Positions 17,490-25,498 of a DNA stretch of 64,000 nt are shown one piece after another (the stretch's first letter is position 1; every line of letters begins with the position of its first letter). The notes below the pieces were generated by a model. The model made no database searches, was not told the origin of the DNA, and was given only the letters and a program-made list of their open reading frames with translations. Source of the DNA: Runella sp. MFBS21. GTDB lineage: Bacteria > Bacteroidota > Bacteroidia > Cytophagales > Spirosomataceae. The stretch covers positions 248,001 through 312,000 of the forward strand of contig NZ_JARNTW010000001.1 of the NCBI RefSeq assembly GCF_029433105.1, in the 5' to 3' direction. The position numbers and the translations under genes were made by a program.

Positions 17490-17791
17490 ATTAGTATTGT
17501 TAGGATATTATACCATATTTGGACGAATTTAGTAGTAGAATGTCACACTTACAAATAAGGGGCTGCTGTCCTATTTGTCAAATATAAAAATAATTTATTC
17601 GTTATTTGTGATGGCTAAATGACTGTTATTCAGTGATGCTTTCTTGAAGTTGCTAGTATATTCAGTCTGTATTATGAATATTCAAAAGCAGATGAATATA
17701 TTCGCTGCTTTATTTTTTGGTTTTATTGATTGTGGCTTTTTATCTTCGTTTCGTCTTGTAATAAAGTAATAAAAATTAAAATCAAAAGACT
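17490..17791. promoter_or_regulatory. Divergent control region between XRE regulator and peptide gene
   Basis: This 302-bp region has no gene. Near the regulator it holds three copies of an ACAAATA-type sequence: ACAAATA at 17551-17557, and the reverse complement TATTTGT at 17572-17578 and again at 17603-17609. Nearer the peptide it holds two near-identical palindromes, TGAATATTCA (17675-17684) and GAATATATTC (17694-17703), flanked by AAAGCAG/CTGCTTT arms (17685-17691, 17705-17711). A Bacteroidetes-type promoter may be TTTG at 17716-17719 with TATCTTCG at 17741-17748 (21-bp spacing, one mismatch). All assignments are candidates. Confidence 0.4.
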
Positions 17792-18019
17792 ATGAACAAA
17801 TTATCCAATGAACAAATGAGTACATTTTCTGGAGGTAGCTGTACTTTTCAAGAGTATTGGGAGTGGGTCAATAATCCCCCTTGGTGGATATGGATTATTC
17901 CGGGCGCAGGCCCAGCCCTTTGGTCAGTTATTGTTCGTCAAGATATGTGCGGGGGTACAATAATATTCCCTCTGGGAACTGGCGGAGATGGCGTAGTAAG
18001 TCCTCCTCATAATTTATAA
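17792..18019 (+). CDS. Double-glycine leader peptide, tryptophan-rich, candidate bacteriocin or signal
   Basis: The 75-residue product starts MNKLSNEQMSTFSGG, which fits a double-glycine leader: hydrophobic residues at 4, 9 and 12 and GG at 14-15. Cleavage would release a 60-residue peptide beginning SCTF. The mature part has six tryptophans (23, 25, 31, 32, 34, 44) including PPWWIWIIPG, exactly two cysteines (17 and 53) that could form a disulfide, and a glycine-rich end. Net charge is negative, unlike most cationic bacteriocins. A C39-peptidase exporter lies 1.4 kb downstream and a thioredoxin-like protein sits between them. No named peptide family was recognised. Activity (antibacterial or signalling) is inference. 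Confidence 0.7.
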   Translation: MNKLSNEQMSTFSGGSCTFQEYWEWVNNPPWWIWIIPGAGPALWSVIVRQDMCGGTIIFPLGTGGDGVVSPPHNL

Positions 18020-18229
18020 AAAATGTAACTGTTTAGGTACTCTTTTTACTTAAAAAGTACAATTTAAAGACCGTTTTCCAGTTAGAATAGTACAATTTGT
18101 GATTTAAGGGAAGCTCGAAAATTCAAAAAATGCGACATTTTTACACAATTGGTTAACAATAAAAACAGCAACTAATTGATTATCAGGTGTTTGTTTTTTT
18201 GTAGGGTACCTAAACAGTTACTAAAAAAT
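18017..18229. mobile_element. IS66-like miniature inverted-repeat element (MITE), 197 bp, with 8-bp target duplication
   Basis: GTAACTGTTTAGGTAC at 18025-18040 is repeated in perfect inverse at 18206-18221, defining a 197-bp element with no reading frame. It is flanked by an exact 8-bp direct repeat TAAAAAAT (18017-18024 and 18222-18229). Ends beginning GTAA and 8-bp target duplications are hallmarks of the IS66 family, so this is most likely a non-autonomous IS66 derivative. It has landed 5 bp after the peptide stop codon ends, between the peptide and the rest of the cluster. It could affect read-through. Confidence 0.85.
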
Positions 18230-18234
18230 AATTG

Positions 18235-18273
18235 TTAACGCTGATATATTTTGAATTAGATTGTCAGCGTTAA
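18235..18273. promoter_or_regulatory. 10-bp inverted repeat upstream of the beta-barrel gene
   Basis: TTAACGCTGA (18235-18244) and TCAGCGTTAA (18264-18273) are perfect reverse complements 19 bp apart, ending 24 bp before the next start codon and just outside the miniature element. It may be an operator, or a hairpin in the leader of the downstream operon. No T-run follows, so a terminator is unlikely. Confidence 0.4.
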
Positions 18274-18297
18274 TTAAAATAATTCTTAAATTAATAT

Positions 18298-18873
18298 ATG
18301 ATGTTGCGAGTTATATTTTCGTTTTTAGTTCTATTTATAGAAGCATCAGACGTTTTTTCGCAAACTGAAGAAAAAGCAATTTTAGTGGGGATACACAACT
18401 CTTTTATAATTAATAATAATTCTATAAGCTTTTCATTAAGCCCCCAAATAGGTTATTTCCTTAAAAAGAAAATACTTTTAGGGTTATCTACGCCACCTTC
18501 AAGCTCAAGTAAATCGTTAAAAGGGATATATGTTCCTAATGATGGGTTTGTAAAAAATAGAGGATTAGTGAGTCCATTTGTTAGATTTTATTTGTTTGAT
18601 GAAGCTAAATTTCAATTTTACTTACAGCAATCAGGAGATTTTTATCAATTTAAGTCAAATATTCCTGATTTGGAAGAATTTTCAGGGAGATTAATGTTAG
18701 GTACGACCTTTAATTTAGGTATTGCTTATTTTATAGATAATTCTACTACTCTTGAGTTTTGTTATAGCCGCCCCCTATTGAATGGTAATATTGAACTTTT
18801 TCCGATAAGTAGAATTGCGTATCTGAAATTTGGTGTTAATTATATGTTAAAAAAAGGAGTATTTAGGAAATGA
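18298..18873 (+). CDS. Small outer-membrane beta-barrel-like protein of the peptide cluster
   Basis: The 191-residue protein has a signal peptide (ending DVFSQ) and alternating hydrophobic strands typical of a small outer-membrane barrel: ILVGIHNSFI, SISFSLSPQIGYFL, GLVSPFVRFYLF, GRLMLGTTFNLGIAYFI and a terminal YLKFGVNYML. The base composition is markedly AT-rich compared with core genes nearby, pointing to acquisition. It is followed after 27 bp by the thioredoxin-like gene and then by the exporter. Too small to be a TolC-type duct. An immunity, receptor or unrelated role are all open. Family not recognised. Confidence 0.6.
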   Translation: MMLRVIFSFLVLFIEASDVFSQTEEKAILVGIHNSFIINNNSISFSLSPQIGYFLKKKILLGLSTPPSSSSKSLKGIYVPNDGFVKNRGLVSPFVRFYLFDEAKFQFYLQQSGDFYQFKSNIPDLEEFSGRLMLGTTFNLGIAYFIDNSTTLEFCYSRPLLNGNIELFPISRIAYLKFGVNYMLKKGVFRK

Positions 18874-18900
18874 TAAATATTATAATGTAATAATAGGTAG

Positions 18901-19392
18901 ATGAAATATTTAATTGTATTTACTATTTTTTTGTTGTCTTTTATCTGTCTAATTGTTAAATATATTTTATCGAACAAATATGAAACTAGAGCGGTTGAGC
19001 ATGTGTCGGAGATTCCATTTATAGGTGTACGGAATGAAAGTGAAAATTTTTCACATACAATAGTTATTGTTTTTTCTTCTACTTGTGAATACTGTCAAAA
19101 TGATGCTGAACAAATTAGGAAGCATATTGATGTTTTTCTTAAGGTAAAAATATTTATGGTTTCCCCAGAAAATACAGCTTCTATTATAAAGTTTTCGTCT
19201 GATTATAAGCTCAATAGTTTTTCTAATATAAGGTTTTTACGAATGTCGAAAGAAGAAATATATAAGACATTCTCGGTAATAACTGTACCATATATTTTAG
19301 TGTATAATCAAAATGGAGATTTAAACAAAGAAATAAAAGGGGATATAAAAATAGAAAAACTAATAGAGGTAATAGCCAATGAAAAAAAATAA
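18901..19392 (+). CDS. Membrane-anchored thioredoxin-like protein with CxxC
   Basis: The 163-residue protein has one N-terminal membrane helix (residues 3-24) and an exported thioredoxin fold. The active site is STCEYCQ (Cys62, Cys65), and a cis-proline-like TVPYILVY (Pro130) follows, as in TlpA/DsbE-type oxidoreductases. It overlaps the exporter gene by 14 bp (exporter ATG 19379-19381, stop here 19390-19392), implying translational coupling. A likely job is making or reshuffling the single possible disulfide (two cysteines) of the cluster peptide; this is inference. Codon use is very AT-rich. Confidence 0.75.
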   Translation: MKYLIVFTIFLLSFICLIVKYILSNKYETRAVEHVSEIPFIGVRNESENFSHTIVIVFSSTCEYCQNDAEQIRKHIDVFLKVKIFMVSPENTASIIKFSSDYKLNSFSNIRFLRMSKEEIYKTFSVITVPYILVYNQNGDLNKEIKGDIKIEKLIEVIANEKK

Positions 19393-21583
19393 CCTTCCCT
19401 TTATTCGTCAACAAGACCAGTCGGACTGTGGTGTAGCTTGTTTGGCTTCGGTGGTGCGATATTTTGGAGGAGAGGTATCGTTAGAACGGCTTCGTGCACT
19501 GAGTGGAACCACTAATCAAGGGACTACACTGCTGGGGCTATGCCAGGCAGCACAGCAAATAGGGCTGGAGGCGGAGGGTTTTGAAGCAGAAAGTATTGAG
19601 ATGCTATATGAGTTGCCTGAGCCTGTTATATTGCACGTAGTGATAGATGGGAAGTTGGAACATTATGTGGTATGTAGCTCCCCACCTTCCGAAGAAGGAA
19701 TTAAAAAGAGGGTATTTACCATAACCGACCCAGCGAAAGGGATTGTAGAAATGACCCAAAGCGAGTTGGATGCGATTTGGAAATCTAAAATTTTGCTTCA
19801 ATTAACTCCAACAGAGCGCTTTCAGAGAAATGCCCTCAATAGCAGTCAAAAGTTACGTTGGCTCAGAAGTCTCATTCAAGAAGATTTATCTGTTTTGATT
19901 ATTGCAGCGGTATTGGGGGTAGTGATTTCGATGATGGGATTAGGAATGTCGCTTTTTTCGCAAAAATTGATTGATGAGATTTTGCCCAAACAAAATACCC
20001 AGAAATTAACAATTGGACTGATTTTATTAGGCATGTTTTTGGTGGCGCGTTTAGGTATCTCCTATCTTCGGGCCTTGTTTTTACTTCGTCAAGCCCAAAG
20101 TTTTAATAATAGAGTGGCGGGGAGCTTCTACGAAAGATTGATTCGATTACCCAAATCTTTTTTTGATAGCCGTAAAACAGGAGACCTCATCGCGCGTATG
20201 CATGATACGCGCCGTATTCAGTCAGTAATAGCCTCATTGGCAGGCAACGTACTGATTGATTTTTTGGTCGTAATAATTTCAGCAGTTTTTGTGTTCATTT
20301 ATTCGGTTGAGGTTGGAATAATTATCTTGTTAAGTTTACCTTTTTTTGGCTGGTTGGTATGGAAGTATCATCTGCGGATTATGCATGGTCAACGAGCAGT
20401 AATGGCAGGTTATGCAAGGGTAGAGAGTGAGTATGTAGATACTATTACAGGTATAGGAGCGATAAAAGCGGCTGGACGAGAAGATTTTTTTACCCGTACT
20501 ACGCAATCTACTTATGAGGGATTTCAGCAAAAGTCTTATGAGGTAGGTCTTTTGGGGACGCGTTACGGAATCTGGGCAGAAGTATTTGGTGTCGTAATCA
20601 CCGTGGCAATGTTGGCAGTTGCGTCAGTTTTAGTTTTGCAAAAGCAGCTTAAAATAGGCGAAATGATGGCTGTTATTAGTGTGGCATCAGGGATGATAGG
20701 GGCGGTGGGGCGATTGGCTACGCTCAATATTCAGATTCAAGAAGCACGTATTGCTTTTGAACGGATGTATGAATTTACGAGTTTAGAAAGTGAAATGACA
20801 GCATCGGTGAAGTCAGATTATAAATCCGAATTAGATAACCTTCCGATTACCACTCCGGACAACCAAAAGGAATTTATTTTCTTGTCTTTAATTATCAAAA
20901 ATCTCTCATTTCGTTTTGTGGGACGTTCGGCGTTATTGAAAAATATTTCTTTAGAACTTCACAAAGGTGAAATGATTGCTTTATTAGGTGAGAGTGGTCA
21001 TGGAAAAAGTACATTAATGCAGATTTTGCAAAAATTTTATGATTGGGAGGAAGGCAAAGTTTGTATAAATGGCCAAGATTTGAGAATGATAGATACGAGG
21101 CTTTGGCGGCAAAATATAGGCGTAGTACCGCAAGAGATTAAGATTTTTAATGGTACAGTATTGGAAAATATCGTTTTGGGCGAAGTCGTCGAACCCAAAG
21201 AAGTAATACAATTTTGCCAAGATTTACAGATTAGCTACTTTTTTGAGCAGTTACCGCAAAGCTATATGACATTAGTAGGAGAGGAAGGGATTAACCTTTC
21301 GGGCGGACAAAAGCAGTTGGTGGCACTAGCGAGAGCTTTATGGCAAAAACCTCAACTATTGCTCCTTGATGAGGCTACGGCTTCCATGGATAAAAATACA
21401 GAACGTGTGATATTACAGCTTTTGCAGCGCCTAAAATCCAAAATCACTATTTTTTTGATAACGCACAAAATGCAGACCGCTTACCAAGCAAATCGTATTT
21501 ATATCATTGAAAATGGACGTTGTGATAAGTACACAACACCCGAGCAATTGCTTCGCAGTCCAAGCCTTTATAGTGAAGGGTGA
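19379..21583 (+). CDS. Peptidase-containing ABC transporter (C39 domain), double-glycine peptide exporter
   Basis: The 734-residue protein combines three modules. An N-terminal C39 cysteine peptidase has Gln11, Cys17 (QSDCGVACL), His95 (LEHYVV) and Asp117 (TITDPAKG). Six membrane helices span about residues 155-440. An ATP-binding domain has Walker A GESGHGKST, signature LSGGQ and Walker B LLLLDEAT. Such exporters cut the leader after Gly-Gly and move the mature peptide across the inner membrane. The peptide at 17792 is the evident substrate. No HlyD-type adaptor is encoded beside it, which is unusual for a Gram-negative exporter of this kind. The gene is less AT-rich than its two upstream partners. 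The next gene is convergent and unrelated. Confidence 0.93.
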   Translation: MKKNNLPFIRQQDQSDCGVACLASVVRYFGGEVSLERLRALSGTTNQGTTLLGLCQAAQQIGLEAEGFEAESIEMLYELPEPVILHVVIDGKLEHYVVCSSPPSEEGIKKRVFTITDPAKGIVEMTQSELDAIWKSKILLQLTPTERFQRNALNSSQKLRWLRSLIQEDLSVLIIAAVLGVVISMMGLGMSLFSQKLIDEILPKQNTQKLTIGLILLGMFLVARLGISYLRALFLLRQAQSFNNRVAGSFYERLIRLPKSFFDSRKTGDLIARMHDTRRIQSVIASLAGNVLIDFLVVIISAVFVFIYSVEVGIIILLSLPFFGWLVWKYHLRIMHGQRAVMAGYARVESEYVDTITGIGAIKAAGREDFFTRTTQSTYEGFQQKSYEVGLLGTRYGIWAEVFGVVITVAMLAVASVLVLQKQLKIGEMMAVISVASGMIGAVGRLATLNIQIQEARIAFERMYEFTSLESEMTASVKSDYKSELDNLPITTPDNQKEFIFLSLIIKNLSFRFVGRSALLKNISLELHKGEMIALLGESGHGKSTLMQILQKFYDWEEGKVCINGQDLRMIDTRLWRQNIGVVPQEIKIFNGTVLENIVLGEVVEPKEVIQFCQDLQISYFFEQLPQSYMTLVGEEGINLSGGQKQLVALARALWQKPQLLLLDEATASMDKNTERVILQLLQRLKSKITIFLITHKMQTAYQANRIYIIENGRCDKYTTPEQLLRSPSLYSEG

Positions 21584-21604
21584 AAAGATTAGCCATAATA
21601 TTTA

Positions 21605-22414
21605 CTAAACTTTTGAAACCCACTCCGCCACTTTTTCGATGAGCCGATGATGCCCTGTTTTTAGGACAATGGGCTTTATATCAGGTAGCTGTGTGGTAAG
21701 AGGAAGTACGTAGTGAGCTGGTAGTAAGCTGTCGTGTTTTCCAAGAAAAATCTTTAAATCAATTTGGTTTTCTTTTACCAATTGGGCGATGAGTTTTATA
21801 TCTGCCCGGATCAAACTAAAACCTATCCACGAACGATACACGCGCTCGCGCTGCTCAGCGGTGGCGAGGGTACTTTCTGCAAATTTTACGGCACTTTTCT
21901 CAATGAGTTTAAACTTTACTAATAGGTTGGCTAGTTTTTTAAAATAATTGACATTACTTACAAAAAAGCGAAATAGTTTTTTGCTTACCCAAAAGCGCGT
22001 TGCCAACCCATACCAAGGACTTTCTGTAATACCATCGGGAGCCAAAAGCCAGCAAGATTCAGTTTGTTCTGCAAAGAGTTGAAGAGTAGCTAAGGCAAAT
22101 TTCCCTCCCATGCTAAAACCCATGAGAGAGAAATTTTCGATTTGATGTATTTTTAAAAAATCTTCCAAAAAAGCCTTCCATGCTTCTAAGGTGAGTTTTT
22201 CGGAAGCTAGAGCAGGACTTTGACCATGAAAGGGTAAATCAAACAAGTAAAAGGTATACTGATTTTTTAACACCTCCACCAAAGGCAAAAAGCAACGGTA
22301 ATCTTGCCCAATCCCATGAAAGGCCAAGAGCGTTTTTGGACCATGCCCTAAAGCGACGCTTACGAGGTTTGGAGCCTCATAAGCGTTGAGATTAGTAGCC
22401 GATGCTTGTGTCAT
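21605..22414 (-). CDS. Alpha/beta hydrolase
   Basis: The ATG at 22412-22414 gives 269 residues and a 23-bp overlap with the upstream gamma-glutamyltransferase gene; a longer frame would run 65 further codons inside that gene and is rejected. The fold shows LLAFHGIGQD (oxyanion HG), the nucleophile elbow GFSMGG and the terminal histidine TGHHRLIEK. It belongs to the general hydrolase/esterase superfamily. Substrate unknown. The overlap suggests coupled translation with ggt. Confidence 0.82.
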   Translation of the reverse strand: MTQASATNLNAYEAPNLVSVALGHGPKTLLAFHGIGQDYRCFLPLVEVLKNQYTFYLFDLPFHGQSPALASEKLTLEAWKAFLEDFLKIHQIENFSLMGFSMGGKFALATLQLFAEQTESCWLLAPDGITESPWYGLATRFWVSKKLFRFFVSNVNYFKKLANLLVKFKLIEKSAVKFAESTLATAEQRERVYRSWIGFSLIRADIKLIAQLVKENQIDLKIFLGKHDSLLPAHYVLPLTTQLPDIKPIVLKTGHHRLIEKVAEWVSKV

Positions 22415-24149
22415 CGCCACGAGGGTCTGAGCCGCCTTCCAATGTGCCATCTGGGCGAACCAAAATACAGTCCATTCGCCCGATGGTGTTGCGCTGCATT
22501 TCCAGATTATATGATTTGGCTTGAAGCTTCTGAATAACGTTGGGCGTAAATGCCCCATTTTCAAAAGTAGTTTTGTCGGGCAACCATTGATGATGAAACT
22601 TGTAAGCATTTACAGCCTGCTGCATGGTCATGCCGTGTTCGATTACATTCAAAATCGTCTGAAACACAGAGGTAATAATCGTAGAACCCCCTGGGGTACC
22701 CACTACCATATAGAGCTTTTTATCCTTTTCGAGGATAGTCGGAGTCATGGACGAAAGCATTCTTTTGCCGGGTTCGATGGCATTGGCTTTGTTGCCAATC
22801 AGCCCAAACATATTAGGTACACCGGGCTTGATACTGAAGTCGTCCATTTCGTTGTTCATAAAAAAACCTCCCCCTTTCACGATGATACGGCTACCGTAGC
22901 CGCCATTGAGCGTGGTAGTAACCGAAACGGCGTTGCCGTCTTTATCTACGATAGAAAAATGGGTTGTTTCCATACTTTCGTATCCCGAAATATTTCCACC
23001 TTTGATGGCCTTACTATCAGTCGCTTTCGAAAAGTCAAAGTCTTCCCAACGTTTATGGAGATAAGAGGAAGCCAACATTTTTTTGATAGGAACTTTTACG
23101 AAATCAGGGTCGCCCAAAAACTTAGCCCTATCGGCATATACGCGTCTTTCGGCTTCAATCATCACCTGTACGGTAGAGTCAGCGTGCCAGCCCCATTTTT
23201 TGAGAGGATAAGGCTCTACAAGTTTCAGAAGTTGTAACAAAGCTATGCCACCGCTTGATACGGGAGGCATTGTGATGAGTTTATAGTCTTTGTATTTTCC
23301 AACGAGAGGCTTGCGCCAAACGGCTTGGTAAGATTTGAGGTCTTCGGCCGAAATAAACCCATTCCCGCGTTGCATTTCGGCTACGAGCAAGTTGGCTGTT
23401 TCGCCTTCATAAAAACCAGCTCTGCCGTTTTGTTGAATACGACGGAGTGTTTTTCCTAAATCTACCTGAATCAATGTATCTCCCGCTTGCCATTCGCGCC
23501 CGTCTGCTCTTACAAAATAAGTAGTATCAGCATTGAGTTTGACAATATCCGCTTTGATTCGATTCAATCCCGCTGCTTCTTTTGTGGTAAGAATCACGCC
23601 TTTTTCTGCCAAATCAATCGCAGGTTGAAGGAGAGTTGCCCAAGGGAGTTTTGCGAATTTTTGGTGTACTTGCACCATACCGTCCACCGACCCCGGCACT
23701 CCACTTGCTAGATGCCCCACCATACTTAGGCCAGGAATGACGTTGCCGTTGGCATCTAAGTACATGTCTTTGTGTCCTTTGATGGGCGCTTTTTCGCGGA
23801 AGTCTAGCGTAAAATTTTTGCCTTTTCGATCACGATACACAAAAAAACCTCCTCCACCGATGTTGCCAGCTGATGGGTGAACTACGGCGAGCGCAAACTG
23901 TACTGCAATGGCCGCATCGGTAGCATTTCCACCTTTTTGCAGGATTTCTATCCCTACGCGTGAGGCCTCTGGATGAGCAGATGCTACCATGCCGTTGGAG
24001 GCGGAGATCCCCATGCGATCTGAGTAAAACGGTTGTTGGGTGGGATCGTCGGTCAAAAATTGATAAAAGCCTTTGTTTTCTTTTACTTCTTGACAAAACG
24101 CATGAGTGCTGATAAAAACAGCCAGTAAGTTGATGAATAGTTTGTTCAT
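22392..24149 (-). CDS. ggt: Gamma-glutamyltransferase, periplasmic
   Basis: The 585-residue protein has a signal peptide (ending HAFCQ). The autoprocessing and catalytic threonine lies in METTHFSIVDKDGNAVSVTT, before GGYGS. The large subunit shows GGNATDAAIAVQFAL, NIGGGGFFVYRD and DFREKAPI, and the small subunit shows GKRMLSSMTPTI and GTPGGSTIITSVFQ. It cleaves the gamma-glutamyl bond of glutathione and related compounds in the periplasm. Length and motif order are complete. It is upstream of, and overlaps, the hydrolase gene. Confidence 0.94.
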   Translation of the reverse strand: MNKLFINLLAVFISTHAFCQEVKENKGFYQFLTDDPTQQPFYSDRMGISASNGMVASAHPEASRVGIEILQKGGNATDAAIAVQFALAVVHPSAGNIGGGGFFVYRDRKGKNFTLDFREKAPIKGHKDMYLDANGNVIPGLSMVGHLASGVPGSVDGMVQVHQKFAKLPWATLLQPAIDLAEKGVILTTKEAAGLNRIKADIVKLNADTTYFVRADGREWQAGDTLIQVDLGKTLRRIQQNGRAGFYEGETANLLVAEMQRGNGFISAEDLKSYQAVWRKPLVGKYKDYKLITMPPVSSGGIALLQLLKLVEPYPLKKWGWHADSTVQVMIEAERRVYADRAKFLGDPDFVKVPIKKMLASSYLHKRWEDFDFSKATDSKAIKGGNISGYESMETTHFSIVDKDGNAVSVTTTLNGGYGSRIIVKGGGFFMNNEMDDFSIKPGVPNMFGLIGNKANAIEPGKRMLSSMTPTILEKDKKLYMVVGTPGGSTIITSVFQTILNVIEHGMTMQQAVNAYKFHHQWLPDKTTFENGAFTPNVIQKLQAKSYNLEMQRNTIGRMDCILVRPDGTLEGGSDPRGDDTSIGY

Positions 24150-24249
24150 AAAGTGGGCATAAAAGTTTGGGGTTTCAAGTTACAAAAACTCTTTCATTTT
24201 GCTTCAAACCAAAAGTTTTAGAAATTGCAGCTTCTAAAATCTGAATGTT

Positions 24250-24732
24250 ATGGCGATGTTTGAAGATGATGAAAGTTTCGGGTTTGAAGATGAAGATTTT
24301 GACCCTGAAGAAGCCAATCAAGAATGGCAACAAGAGCGCGCACGGGTTGCCAATATGCCCATTATGCTCAAGGCTCGCGAAATCTTGGACACGGTGGATT
24401 CGTTGACTGAATTAATGGAAGAGGACGCAGGCATGGCACATTATCGAGATATTTTGTTTGAAGATGCCAGTATGATTTGCTCCAAAATCGCAGGTGCCGA
24501 GAGTCGAGAATTGTATAGTTTACGTATGGAAAATGCCGTGATTATTAAAATCCATGCCAGAAGCTTACTTACGCAGGTGTCAGGGCTAGCAATGATGGGG
24601 TTTAAAGAAAAGCATTATTTGGAGGTCTTGCGGGAAGAAATTGAGGAGTTTCGAGTATTGTTTATTGAATGGGTAGAGGGTTTTGACAAATCCAACGACA
24701 TCCCCGATAATTGGGGTGTTTTGTTTCGATAA
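24250..24732 (+). CDS. Conserved hypothetical protein, acidic N-terminus
   Basis: The 160-residue protein begins with a very acidic stretch (FEDDESFGFEDEDFDPEE), then is mostly helical with LKAREILDTVDSLTELME and KIHARSLLTQVSGL. No signal peptide, membrane helix or enzymatic motif is visible. ATG starts at 24250 and 24256 are both possible. It is divergent from ggt and convergent with the Nudix-like regulator (stop to stop 7 bp). I do not recognise the family; the codon use looks like that of core neighbours. Confidence 0.65.
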   Translation: MAMFEDDESFGFEDEDFDPEEANQEWQQERARVANMPIMLKAREILDTVDSLTELMEEDAGMAHYRDILFEDASMICSKIAGAESRELYSLRMENAVIIKIHARSLLTQVSGLAMMGFKEKHYLEVLREEIEEFRVLFIEWVEGFDKSNDIPDNWGVLFR

Positions 24733-24739
24733 GATGAAC

Positions 24740-25498
24740 TTATATTTCAAACAAAAAACCTTTTGATACTAACTCTTGGTAGCGTTTTTCATCAAAACAA
24801 AAATAATAAGCCCCGCGCCTAGAGGTGCCCTTTTGTTTCTCTTTGAGTTTTACTAATAAGTTCATATTCAGGATTTTCTTGCTAAAGTTTCGCTTGTCAA
24901 GGGGTCTTCCCAAGATAGACTCATATAGATTTCTGAGCTCAAGCATCGTAAATTTTTCGGGCAACAATTCAAAGCCAATAGGCTGGTATCTGACTTTTCG
25001 GCGAAGTTGATCAAGTGCTTTATGAAGCATCGAAAGATGGTCATAGACAAGGTTGAGTTTTAGAGCAGAAGAAATAGGATGCCATGTAGCTCCAAAATTG
25101 GAAGAGAGCTTGGATAAAGTAGGTTCTACTTCAATTAGGGCATAATAACAAGTCGTAATGACTCTTTCTGTAGGAACCCTAAATACATTTCCGAAGGTGT
25201 ACACTTGCTCCATGTATACATTTTCGAGGCCCGTAAGACGCTCTACGGTGTTGCGGGCTGCATCGTCAATATTTTCATCAAGATGTACAAATCCCCCCAA
25301 CAAAGCCCAGTATCCTTTAAAAGGCTCATAAGGGAATTTGTGAAGCAAAATGTGTAACTCCGTTCCATAAAACCCAAAAATGACACAATCAACCGAATTG
25401 AGCAGGCCAATTTCGCCGGCATGATAATGTGGCATAGCGCTATCTGTGAGGCGTGAAATAGGAAGATTGGTTTGGTTGAAAGTAGAAGAGTCGGACAT
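24740..25498 (-). CDS. Nudix-related transcriptional regulator (NrtR/AraR type)
   Basis: The ATG at 25496-25498 (252 residues) is preferred over one 15 codons upstream. The N-terminal half is a Nudix fold with the box GGFVHLDENIDDAARNTV. Where hydrolases have REUxEE, this reads NTVERL, so the catalytic acids are missing. The C-terminal half is a winged helix of the NrtR kind (KFTMLELRNLYESILGR, LDKRNFSKKILNM, RRGAYYF). Bacteroidetes members such as AraR use the dead Nudix domain to sense a sugar. Effector and targets here are unknown. Confidence 0.82.
   Translation of the reverse strand: MSDSSTFNQTNLPISRLTDSAMPHYHAGEIGLLNSVDCVIFGFYGTELHILLHKFPYEPFKGYWALLGGFVHLDENIDDAARNTVERLTGLENVYMEQVYTFGNVFRVPTERVITTCYYALIEVEPTLSKLSSNFGATWHPISSALKLNLVYDHLSMLHKALDQLRRKVRYQPIGFELLPEKFTMLELRNLYESILGRPLDKRNFSKKILNMNLLVKLKEKQKGTSRRGAYYFCFDEKRYQELVSKGFLFEI

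Noticed and set aside
22415-22609. N-terminal extension of the alpha/beta hydrolase into the ggt gene
   Set aside because: The extra 65 residues are the reverse-frame shadow of ggt and show no hydrolase similarity; the ATG at 22414 gives the normal length.
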